Shown one piece after another: positions 56,464-64,000 of a stretch of DNA of 64,000 nt. The stretch covers positions 2,439,501 to 2,503,500 of the forward strand of contig NZ_CP048222.1 in NCBI RefSeq assembly GCF_010119975.1. The letters run 5' to 3'. Source of the stretch: Rhodocytophaga rosea. Its GTDB lineage: Bacteria > Bacteroidota > Bacteroidia > Cytophagales > 172606-1. The notes beneath the pieces are model-generated. The model searched no databases, had not been told where the DNA came from, and was given only the letters and a program-made list of their open reading frames with translations. The position numbers and the translations under genes are program-made. The number at the start of each line of letters is the position of its first letter. Position 1 is the stretch's first letter.

Positions 56464-57069
56464 ATGACAATTTCTACAACCAGGCTATGGAGACCAGTTG
56501 GGCTTAAAGAGTTAAGGTTAATATTTGATTCCGGCTATAAAAGTTATCCGCCCCGTTTGTACTGGCAACCTATTTTCTATCCGGTCACCAATTTTGCGTA
56601 TGCAGAGCAAATAACCAGGGAATGGAATGTACCATCTAATGGTGATCATTGTGGGTTTGTGACTGAGTTTGACATTAACCGGGCGCATTTAGCTCAATAT
56701 CAGGAACAGAATGTAGGTGGGACTATTCATAATGAATACTGGATACCTGCCGAAGAACTGGAAGCTTTTAATGATAAGATCACAGGTGATATCCGGGTAG
56801 TTGCTTCCCGGTATTCGGCAGATTATAAAGGGATTTCTGTCGAAAAAGGAATACTTTCCGGCAAGAATATTTGGGAACAACTATCCTACCTGGAGTCAGT
56901 TATTCATGAAAAAGAGCACATTAAAGCAGTATTTGCGGAAGCTGAATATGCTGTTCTTACAAACCTTGGTTTCTGGAAACAATTTGCAAAGGAGAAAGAA
57001 GCAGTAGTTAACCAGCTCATTGAAGTTTGGCGGGAGTTCAGACCAGCGCAAGGAAATAATTACCTCTGA
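56464..57069 (+). CDS. Uncharacterised protein (annotated elsewhere as ADP-ribosylation/crystallin-J1-like)
   Basis: 201 residues, soluble, no signal. The N-terminus TTRLWRPVGLKELRLIFDSG and WQPIFYPVTNFAYAEQITRE with EYWIPAEELEAFNDKITGDI look like a family whose members are often labelled ADP-ribosylation/crystallin J1, from memory of database text; the label itself is not validated. No ADP-ribose-binding residues can be named. It is 36 bp after the PIG-L gene and may be co-transcribed; relation to sugar modification is uncertain. Confidence 0.6.
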   Translation: MTISTTRLWRPVGLKELRLIFDSGYKSYPPRLYWQPIFYPVTNFAYAEQITREWNVPSNGDHCGFVTEFDINRAHLAQYQEQNVGGTIHNEYWIPAEELEAFNDKITGDIRVVASRYSADYKGISVEKGILSGKNIWEQLSYLESVIHEKEHIKAVFAEAEYAVLTNLGFWKQFAKEKEAVVNQLIEVWREFRPAQGNNYL

Positions 57070-57079
57070 TCACTTATCC

Positions 57080-58453
57080 TTACAAACCGTATTTTTCCAT
57101 CTTCCGGTATAATGTGCTTCTTCCAAAACCAAGCTCTTTGGCAGCCAGGGTCAGGTTTCCTTTGTATTTTTTGATGGCTTGCTGAATAGCAGCTTTCTCC
57201 ATGGCTTCCAGGTTGTAATTTTCCATTTTCTGTTCTGCTTTTTTAGCAGGCTGATGCAGTAAAAAATCTGAGGATTTGAGTTCAACACTGTCGCTCATAA
57301 TTACAGCCCGTTCGATAGCATGTTGTAACTCCCGGATGTTACCAGGCCAGGGATATTGCCTGAATTGTTTGATGGCTTCCTTATGGATGGTCATTCCATA
57401 TTTTCTGTACTTTTTGGTATATATATTCAGAAAATGGTCGGCCAATACCGGAATATCTTCTGTACGTTCCCGCAAGGGAGGCAACTTAATTTCTACAGTA
57501 TTGATGCGGTATAGCAGGTCCTGCCGGAAAGTATTTTCGGCCACCATAGCATACAAGGGCTGATTAGCTGCACATACCAGCCGGATATCTATTGGAATGA
57601 GTTTGTTGGAACCCAGGCGGCTGATTTGCCTGTTCTGTAGCACCGTTAATAATTTAGCCTGCAAGGCCAAGGGGAGATTTCCGATTTCATCTAAAAACAA
57701 CGTTCCGCCGGAAGCAATCTCAAACCGTCCGGCTCTCTCCTCCTTTGCATCGGTAAACGCCCCTCGTACATGGCCAAATAGTTCGCTTTCAAATAAGGTA
57801 GGAGCAATGGCACCCACATCTACTTTTATAAAATCGGCTTCTGCCCTACCCGATTTCCGGTGTATTGCCCTGGCCACCAGTTCCTTCCCGGTGCCATTTT
57901 CGCCTAAAATCAATACGTTGGCATCGGTAATGGCTACTTTTTCAATAGAACTCAGTACTTGCTGCATTACTATAGACGAAGTGATTAATTCCGGATAATG
58001 GCTATTGGCATCCTGTGCCAGTACTTTCTGTTTAGAACGCAACTGCCTTACTTCTTTCTTCGACTGGCTTAGCTGATACACCGTAAGCACACTGGATACT
58101 AACTTTTCTTTCTCCCAGGGTTTTACCAGAAAATCAATGGCTCCCTGCCGGACGGCTGAAACTGCCAGGTCAATATCACCATACGCCGTATTCATCATCA
58201 CATGGGTGCCTGGGTCGAGATGAAGAATTTCTTTCAGCCAGTGCAGGCCTTCTTTTCCACTGGTTTGTCCGGTGGTAAAGTTCATATCCAGCACGATTAC
58301 ATCATAAGAATCTTTCTGCAAAAGTTCATAAATTCTAGCCGGATCGCTTTCTGTATGCACCAGGGAGAATTGCCTTTTCAGAATCATTCTGGCGGTCAGC
58401 AATACATCGGTATCATCATCAATTATAAGTATCTTACCAGGGAGCAGGGTCAT
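57080..58453 (-). CDS. Sigma-54-dependent response regulator (NtrC family)
   Basis: 457 residues: receiver (KILIIDDDTDVLLTARMIL; phosphoacceptor in DVIVLDMNFTTG), AAA+ sigma-54 activator (LILGENGTGKELVARAIHRK Walker A, ESELFGHVRGAFTDAKEERA with the GAFTDA loop, GGTLFLDEIGNLPLALQAKL Walker B), and a Fis-type HTH (KKYKGNLTLAAKELGFGRST). The operon of MacB-type permeases starts just upstream in the divergent direction and is a likely target. No histidine kinase partner is seen within the window. Confidence 0.95.
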   Translation of the reverse strand: MTLLPGKILIIDDDTDVLLTARMILKRQFSLVHTESDPARIYELLQKDSYDVIVLDMNFTTGQTSGKEGLHWLKEILHLDPGTHVMMNTAYGDIDLAVSAVRQGAIDFLVKPWEKEKLVSSVLTVYQLSQSKKEVRQLRSKQKVLAQDANSHYPELITSSIVMQQVLSSIEKVAITDANVLILGENGTGKELVARAIHRKSGRAEADFIKVDVGAIAPTLFESELFGHVRGAFTDAKEERAGRFEIASGGTLFLDEIGNLPLALQAKLLTVLQNRQISRLGSNKLIPIDIRLVCAANQPLYAMVAENTFRQDLLYRINTVEIKLPPLRERTEDIPVLADHFLNIYTKKYRKYGMTIHKEAIKQFRQYPWPGNIRELQHAIERAVIMSDSVELKSSDFLLHQPAKKAEQKMENYNLEAMEKAAIQQAIKKYKGNLTLAAKELGFGRSTLYRKMEKYGL

Positions 58454-58455
58454 AA

Positions 58456-58595
58456 AGTGATTGGGTGAATGCGTGATTGAGTGATGGCTGTATGGTTAAA
58501 TTGTCAGATGATTAAAAATACTTTATAAAGCAGTGTTTAAAAATTATGATGCTTTATTCGATATTTTAACCCACTCAACCACTCAATCGCCTAAT
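58456..58595. repeat. Octad-repeat inverted pair upstream of the sigma-54 regulator
   Basis: One arm (58456-58487) has four octamers of the form NGTGATTG (AGTGATTG, GGTGAATG, CGTGATTG, AGTGATGG). The second arm (58570-58595) has the complementary octads (reading ATTGAGTG and GTTGAGTG on the minus strand). The pair lies in the divergent gap between the regulator and the permeases, with about 80 bp between the arms. It parallels the heptad pair at 28068-28147. Confidence 0.7.
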
Positions 58596-58837
58596 ATAAA
58601 GATTGTATCATTTTGAAACAATACTGTGTGCCAGAGTGAAACATATTAACTTATAGTATCAAAATCTATATCATTTAATATATTGATTTTCAAAACTATA
58701 CATATATGGTATATAAGTTGAATAAAGTCTGGCATCTGTATATGAGTCTCTGCACCAAAACCATGATTAAGCATTTCATCATGCCTGAAGTGGTAGAGGA
58801 AGAATCGATATGCAACAGAACCTTTTTACTATAAACT

Positions 58838-61291
58838 ATGCTTCGCAACTACCTCACCATCGCTTACCGCAACCTTAAGAAAAGCAAGCTGTTTTCTGCG
58901 ATCAATATTCTGGGACTAGCGCTTGGGATTGCGGCCTGCCTGCTTATTCTGCAATATGTTTGTTATGAACTCAGTTTTGACCGCTTTCACACCGATGCCA
59001 GCCGCATCTACCGCATTACCAACGACCGCTACCAGAAAGGGAAACTCATTCAGCATGGCACTATTACCTATCCTACCATCGGCCCCACCCTGGTAAAAGA
59101 ATATCCGGAAGTAGAAGCAAACACCAGATTAACGGATGGCGGAAAAATGCTTATCCGTTATCAGGATAACCTGATTGCAGAAAATAATTCATTAATAGCA
59201 GATGATAAATTCCTGACTTTTTTCAGCTTTCCACTCTTAGCAGGCAATCCTAAAACAGCACTGACAACAACCCATACAGTCGTGATTACTGAAAGTCTGG
59301 CAACAAAAGTATTTGGTTTCCCTGTAAAAGAGATGGATAAGGCGATAGGAAAAAGCATCTATTTGGATACCGATAAAAATCCTTTCCAGGTAACAGGTAT
59401 TGCCAAAGATGTACCTATTCATTCACACTTACAGTTTAACCTATTAATTTCTTATCCAACCATCATCAAAGATTGGGGTGAATGGACCGATAACAGCTGG
59501 ACCAGCTCTGATTTTTATCATTACATCAAGTTAAAACCTGGTATCAGCAAAGCCAGCCTGGAAGCAAAACTGCCGGAATTTAGTGACCGGTTTTTTCAGG
59601 GAGATAAGGTTTCCGGAAGTGTTGAAAAATTCTTTCTGCAACCCTTAGTAGATGCACACCTGTACTCAGATTATGAATATGAAATTGGAGAAACCACCAA
59701 TGGGAAAATAGTATGGGTAATGCTGGCTGTAGCCATTATTATTCTGCTTATCGCCTGGATCAATTATATCAATCTTACCACCACCCGTTCGCTGGAACGG
59801 GCAAAAGAAGTAGGCGTGAGAAAAGTATTAGGTGCTCAAAAAAATCAGATCATCCGGCAGTTTTTAGCCGAATCAGTTGTATTGAATGTGCTGGGCTTTA
59901 TTCTGGCACTTACCCTCACACAATTTGCCCAGCCTTTGTTGAATACCTTTACTGGCAAAAAATTATCTCTCTCCTTGCTTATTTATAATGGGTACAGTGG
60001 TTATCTCACCGGCTTATTTATTCTGCTGGTATTTTGTGCCGGTGTTATTCTGTCCGGGTTTTATCCGGCATTTTCCTTATCAGCCTTTCAGCCGATTGCT
60101 GTACTGAAAGGTAAATTTACAAGTACCACGAAAGGAGGCTTCCTGAGAAAGGCGCTGGTGGTAAGCCAGTACGCGGCTTCTATTGCGCTGATTATTGCCA
60201 CTATAACCATATATACCCAGATACAATATATGCGCAACAAAGACTTAGGGCTCAATATTGAACAAATGCTAGTGATGCGGGGACCTGGTTTAACGGAATA
60301 TGATTCTACATTTATTGACCGGATCAATACTTTTAAAACAGAACTTAAACGGTTACCAGCCATACAAAAATCAGCCACTTCCTCTAACCTGCCTGGCGAC
60401 CGATTGCCCCGTACCTTCGACTTCAGGCGGAAAAATGACCCTGAGCAGGCCACAGTAACCATGAGCCGGATGAACATAGATTCTGATTTTATAGATACCT
60501 ACCAGATGAACGTAGTTTCCGGCAGAACCTTTCTTCTCTCAGATCATAATCCGGATTTCAACAAAATCAGGCATATTCTGCTTAACCAGACAGCAGTAAA
60601 ACTCTTAGGCTTTAAAACTGATTCGGCAGCTGTTCATCAGACTATTACTTTCTGGAACCGGGATTGGGAAGTAGTGGGTATTGTAAAAGATTTTCACCAG
60701 CAATCGCTGAAAAACCTGGTAGAGCCTATTGTATTCTTGCCTACCTATGCCACTGGAGCTACTATCTCTATGAAAGTGCGTACAGAGAATCTGCCAGCCA
60801 CCATTGACTATATTCAAGATAAGTTCATGACCTTCTTTCCGGGAAACCAGTTTGAATATTTTTTTATGGATGACCAGTTTAACCGGCAATACCAGGATGA
60901 TCAGAAATTCGGGAAAGTGTTAGGGTTGTTTTCTATCCTCACCATTATTGTGTCTTCCCTGGGATTGTTTGGTTTGTCTTATTATACCACCTTGCAGCGG
61001 ACCAAAGAAATAGGCATCCGCAAAGTATTAGGGGCTTCTGTCGGACAACTATTATTTCTGCTGTCAAAAGATTTTGTGCTGCTGCTACTCCTGGCAAACA
61101 TGATCGCCTTACCACTAGCCTGGTTTGGTATACATGCCTGGCTTCAAAATTATGCCTATCACATCGATATTACTCCCTGGTTACTAGTACTTCCCAGCCT
61201 GATGGTATTGCTGATGGCCTTATTCACGGTAAGTTTTCAAACGCTCAGATCGGCCAAGGAAAATCCGGTGAAAGCTTTGAGATACGAGTAA
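58838..61291 (+). CDS. MacB/FtsX-type ABC transporter permease (copy 1)
   Basis: 817 residues. N-terminal TM (SAINILGLALGIAACLLILQ, about 17-36) followed by a MacB-type periplasmic core (about 40-270), TMs near 290, 345 and 385 (IVWVMLAVAIIILLIAWINY; GYLTGLFILLVFCAGVILSG), a second periplasmic core, and three TMs at the C-terminus (VLGLFSILTIIVSSLGLFGL). The pattern RAKEVGVRKVLGAQKNQI / RTKEIGIRKVLGASVGQL (FtsX cytosolic loops) appears twice. It exports or acts mechanically with an ATPase; no ATPase is visible here. The start ATG 58838 (MLRNYLTIAYRNLKK) is conserved in its two paralogues downstream. Confidence 0.93.
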   Translation: MLRNYLTIAYRNLKKSKLFSAINILGLALGIAACLLILQYVCYELSFDRFHTDASRIYRITNDRYQKGKLIQHGTITYPTIGPTLVKEYPEVEANTRLTDGGKMLIRYQDNLIAENNSLIADDKFLTFFSFPLLAGNPKTALTTTHTVVITESLATKVFGFPVKEMDKAIGKSIYLDTDKNPFQVTGIAKDVPIHSHLQFNLLISYPTIIKDWGEWTDNSWTSSDFYHYIKLKPGISKASLEAKLPEFSDRFFQGDKVSGSVEKFFLQPLVDAHLYSDYEYEIGETTNGKIVWVMLAVAIIILLIAWINYINLTTTRSLERAKEVGVRKVLGAQKNQIIRQFLAESVVLNVLGFILALTLTQFAQPLLNTFTGKKLSLSLLIYNGYSGYLTGLFILLVFCAGVILSGFYPAFSLSAFQPIAVLKGKFTSTTKGGFLRKALVVSQYAASIALIIATITIYTQIQYMRNKDLGLNIEQMLVMRGPGLTEYDSTFIDRINTFKTELKRLPAIQKSATSSNLPGDRLPRTFDFRRKNDPEQATVTMSRMNIDSDFIDTYQMNVVSGRTFLLSDHNPDFNKIRHILLNQTAVKLLGFKTDSAAVHQTITFWNRDWEVVGIVKDFHQQSLKNLVEPIVFLPTYATGATISMKVRTENLPATIDYIQDKFMTFFPGNQFEYFFMDDQFNRQYQDDQKFGKVLGLFSILTIIVSSLGLFGLSYYTTLQRTKEIGIRKVLGASVGQLLFLLSKDFVLLLLLANMIALPLAWFGIHAWLQNYAYHIDITPWLLVLPSLMVLLMALFTVSFQTLRSAKENPVKALRYE

Positions 61292-61316
61292 GCCTGGAAA
61301 CTTAATGAAAAAATTT

Positions 61317-63767
61317 ATGCTTCACAATTACCTGATTATTGCTTATAGAAACCTGCTCCGGCATAAGTCTTTCTCTGCCATCAACATCATAGGGTTGGCT
61401 ATAGGAATGGCTGCCTGTCTGGTTATTCTCCATTATATTAGTTTTGAATTAAGCTACGATCGTTTTCATGAAAAAGGAGAAAGAATTTACCGGATCAGAA
61501 ACGACCATTATGACAATAAAGGGGATTTTTCTCATAAACGGGCTATCACGTATGGAGCTGTTAGCGTAACCATGAAAAAGGAATTTCCTGAGGTAGTAGA
61601 ACAAGCCAGGTTTTTCCCTGCACAGGCAATCATTAGTTACAAAACCAAAGGAGGAAAATCGGTTTCTTTCAGAGAGAAAAAGGTTGCTTTTGTTGACGCT
61701 TCCTTTCTAACAATTTTCTCCTTTCCTGTTATTAGAGCAATAACTGGCCCTCTCTCTCCGGAAAAACTTATTGAAAATACCAATACCATTATCCTGACAG
61801 AGTCTATGGCACACCGGTATTTTGGATGGGAAAATCCACTTGGTAAAACCCTCACTATTTTTGGCGAAGAGCAGCTTCTGGTAACTGGTGTTATGCAGGA
61901 TGTACCAGTAAATTCCCACATATACTTTGATTGCCTGGTTTCCTATAGCACTTTATTGCCGGAAGCAGCCGAAAGCCTGGATAGTTGGAATGGAGATAAT
62001 ATATATGCTTATGTACAGCTGGCCAAACAGGCTGACCCCAAAAAAGTAGAAGAAAAACTCCCGGCTATGCTGGAAAAATACCGGGGAAAAGCACACCTGG
62101 ATAAATTGACTTTGCAGCCCCTCAGCAACATTCATCTATATTCAGACCTGGATTATGAAGCCGAAATAAACGAAAACGGAACTACCGTGAAAATACTGGC
62201 TGTAGTTGCATTGCTGCTTGCCCTGATTGCCTGGATTAATTTCATCAATCTTTCTACGGCCAGGGCGATGGTACGGGCCAAAGAAGTGGGTATCCGCAAG
62301 GTGATTGGCTCCGGAAGGACTGAATTGATTAAACAATTTATTCTGGAAGCCCTTCTCCTCAACTGCATCAGTGCCATTTTTGCCATTACCATTGCTCAAC
62401 TTTCGCTGCCACTGATTCAGGATTTTACCGGATGGGAATTACCAAAAGTATCTTTAATAGTTATGTTACGCTCACCAGTGTATGGCATCCAGTATCCGTT
62501 TGTACTTCTGTTTATCCTGGGAAGTTTTCTTTCTGCACTGTATCCGGCATTTGTTTTATCTGCTTATTCGCCCATGCAAGTGTTAAAAGGGCAGTTTAAA
62601 AATTCTGTGCAGGGGATATTACTGCGTAAAAGCCTGGTCGTTTTTCAATTCGCAGCTTCTGTTTTACTAATTGCGGCTACCATGGCTGTTTATCAGCAGC
62701 TTTCCTACATGTTGAATGAAAACCTGGGTGTAAACATTGAAAAAACCCTGGTTATAGATGCTCCCAGCATTCATGAGGAAGGAGATAGGTATGCAGAGCA
62801 GCTACAGATATTCAGAAACGAGTTGTTGCAAAACCCTTCCATTACCGGTTTTTCAGTCAGCAGCGATGTGCCCGGAAAACCCATTGGCTCCTCCAGAGGA
62901 GGGGTAAAACGGGCGAATGCCGGCGAATTTGTGGGCAATCGTTATAATATAGCCTGGGTAGATGAATTCTATTTTCCACAATATGAGATCACCTTTCTGG
63001 CTGGCAGAAATTTCTCTCAAAACTTCTCTACTGATAAAAGCGAAGGCATCATACTCAATGAAACTGCCTGCCGCCAGTTAGGTTTTGCAAATCCACAAGC
63101 TGCGGTAGGTGAATATATTTTTGTTAACTGGCAGGACAAAAAGCAGGTGATTGGTGTAATTAAAGATTATCATCAGCATTTTCTGAAAGAGGCCCTCGAT
63201 CCGGTTTTGTATGAGTATGCCAAAAGAAGCCGCAATTATTTCTCCATTAAAATAAATGCATCCAACTTTTCCGAAACGATAGGACAAGTGCAACAGAAGT
63301 ATACCAGTACCTTTGCCGAAAATCCATTCAACTATTTCTTTCTGGATGCTTTTTATGATACACAATATAAATCAGACCGGCAGTTTCTGAAAATATTTGG
63401 TTTGTTTGCCAGCTTAGCCATTGCGGTTGCCTGTTTGGGTTTATTCGGATTAGCTTCGTTTACCATGGCCCAGCGGACGAAAGAAGTAGGGGTACGCAAA
63501 GTACTGGGAGCTTCAGTGAACGATATTGTACTGCTGCTCAGTAAAGATTTCATTCGTCTGGTACTGGTAGCATCATTCATTGCATGGCCTTTGGTGTACT
63601 GGGGCATCCATAGCTGGTTAAATAATTACGCCTTCCGGATCGGAATAAGTGCCTGGTTCTTAATTTTACCGGCGATACTATTGCTTCTGATAGCCCTGAC
63701 TACAATAAGTCTGCAAACCCTACAAGCCGCCAGAGCTAATCCGGTGAAATCGCTACGATATGAATAA
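61317..63767 (+). CDS. MacB/FtsX-type ABC transporter permease (copy 2)
   Basis: 816 residues, same architecture as copy 1, in tandem 25 bp downstream. The start is placed at ATG 61317 (MLHNYLIIAYRNLLRH) because it aligns with the start of both siblings; the ATG at 61305 gives four extra residues. The two FtsX loops read RAKEVGIRKVIGSGRTEL and RTKEVGVRKVLGASVNDI. Overall identity with copy 1 is moderate, showing old duplication. Likely paired with an ATPase from elsewhere. Confidence 0.93.
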   Translation: MLHNYLIIAYRNLLRHKSFSAINIIGLAIGMAACLVILHYISFELSYDRFHEKGERIYRIRNDHYDNKGDFSHKRAITYGAVSVTMKKEFPEVVEQARFFPAQAIISYKTKGGKSVSFREKKVAFVDASFLTIFSFPVIRAITGPLSPEKLIENTNTIILTESMAHRYFGWENPLGKTLTIFGEEQLLVTGVMQDVPVNSHIYFDCLVSYSTLLPEAAESLDSWNGDNIYAYVQLAKQADPKKVEEKLPAMLEKYRGKAHLDKLTLQPLSNIHLYSDLDYEAEINENGTTVKILAVVALLLALIAWINFINLSTARAMVRAKEVGIRKVIGSGRTELIKQFILEALLLNCISAIFAITIAQLSLPLIQDFTGWELPKVSLIVMLRSPVYGIQYPFVLLFILGSFLSALYPAFVLSAYSPMQVLKGQFKNSVQGILLRKSLVVFQFAASVLLIAATMAVYQQLSYMLNENLGVNIEKTLVIDAPSIHEEGDRYAEQLQIFRNELLQNPSITGFSVSSDVPGKPIGSSRGGVKRANAGEFVGNRYNIAWVDEFYFPQYEITFLAGRNFSQNFSTDKSEGIILNETACRQLGFANPQAAVGEYIFVNWQDKKQVIGVIKDYHQHFLKEALDPVLYEYAKRSRNYFSIKINASNFSETIGQVQQKYTSTFAENPFNYFFLDAFYDTQYKSDRQFLKIFGLFASLAIAVACLGLFGLASFTMAQRTKEVGVRKVLGASVNDIVLLLSKDFIRLVLVASFIAWPLVYWGIHSWLNNYAFRIGISAWFLILPAILLLLIALTTISLQTLQAARANPVKSLRYE

Positions 63768-63832
63768 TTGGAGCCTGTATTTTCAGGGCGGCACAAAATT
63801 ATATTAATAACTCATACAAAATAAGCCATTCC

Positions 63833-64000
63833 ATGCTACGCAACTATCTACTTACAGCTTACCGGAATTTAAAACGGCAAAAGGCTTTTTCGGCAATTAA
63901 TATTCTGGGTCTGGGGGTGGGCATGGCTGCGTTTTTACTTATTCTGCAATATATCCGCCATGAGCTGAGTTACGATAGGTTCCACGAAAAGGGAGAAAGA
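63833..64000 (+). CDS. MacB/FtsX-type ABC transporter permease (copy 3, cut by window end)
   Basis: 56 codons are visible. The beginning MLRNYLLTAYRNLKRQKAFS and INILGLGVGMAAFLLILQYI match the starts of the two preceding permeases, so a third tandem copy begins here. It follows copy 2 by 65 bp. The rest lies outside the window. Confidence 0.9.
   Translation, partial: MLRNYLLTAYRNLKRQKAFSAINILGLGVGMAAFLLILQYIRHELSYDRFHEKGER

Noticed and set aside
58706-58837. 43-codon ATG frame just upstream of the first permease
   Set aside because: No family, Cys- and Met-rich chance composition, and it overlaps the likely promoter region; not supported as a gene.
1-64000. CRISPR arrays, tRNA and rRNA genes
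   Set aside because: No regularly spaced repeats of CRISPR length and no cloverleaf or rRNA signature were noticed in the gaps. A dedicated scan (tRNAscan, Infernal) would be needed to exclude weak ones.

Overview
The window looks like chromosome from a Bacteroidota bacterium, most probably of the Cytophagales. The support is a SusC/SusD pair, PorT-like outer-membrane proteins, carboxypeptidase-regulatory domains on TonB receptors, many genes without a visible Shine-Dalgarno sequence, and several upstream boxes of the Bacteroidota form TAnnTTTG. Species cannot be named from sequence alone. Coding is dense but punctuated by AT-rich gaps that hold decayed insertion sequences and short tandem repeats.

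Layout. 1-10 kb: the tail of an IS5-type transposase, a SusC/SusD nutrient-uptake pair, an IS200/IS605 remnant, a glycerophosphodiesterase, a Tat-exported FAD oxidoreductase, and an IS5-family element killed by a nonsense codon. 10-20.6 kb: a membrane protein and a small secreted protein of unknown function, a C1 oxidation set (formaldehyde dehydrogenase FdhA-like, FdhD, molybdopterin formate-dehydrogenase-like protein), a GH18 chitinase, two ThuA-fold proteins and a DUF1684 protein. 20.6-27.5 kb, minus strand: a Ser/Thr phospho-signalling cluster (kinase, LysM-bearing PP2C phosphatase, an unknown anchored protein, a VWA-TM-FHA protein, an FHA protein) next to a frameshifted SUKH protein. 27.5-31 kb: purE, purK and ahcY. 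31-39.3 kb: a hybrid histidine kinase, malate dehydrogenase, a TonB receptor under a TPP riboswitch, and an M28 peptidase lipoprotein. 39.3-46.7 kb: small unknown ORFs, a frameshifted cysS, a frameshifted arsenate-reductase/low-Mr phosphatase-like gene, an outer-membrane barrel, prfB with its programmed +1 frameshift, and a NarL-type regulator. 47.5-50 kb: a MerR-like HTH/coiled-coil/TM protein, an 86-aa unknown, a phage-holin-like protein and an S24-type repressor. 50-57 kb: a barrel protein, a hotdog thioesterase, an MlrC-type M81 metallopeptidase, and a sugar-modification operon (methyltransferase, nucleotidylyltransferase, PIG-L deacetylase) followed by an uncharacterised protein. 57-64 kb: a sigma-54 response regulator and three tandem MacB-type permeases, the last cut by the window end.

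The least conventional system is the kinase/phosphatase/FHA cluster at 20.6-27.0 kb. The phosphatase, not the kinase, carries putative peptidoglycan-binding LysM repeats, and two proteins read phosphothreonine with FHA domains of partly unusual sequence. The holin/S24/MerR-TM neighbourhood at 47.6-50.0 kb is a second candidate for an undescribed module. Three genes (SUKH, cysS, arsC-like) each carry an apparent one-base deletion, two of them in homopolymer runs, which points to sequencing indels as much as to real mutation. Assignments rest on recognised motifs in the translated sequence; no database search was run.
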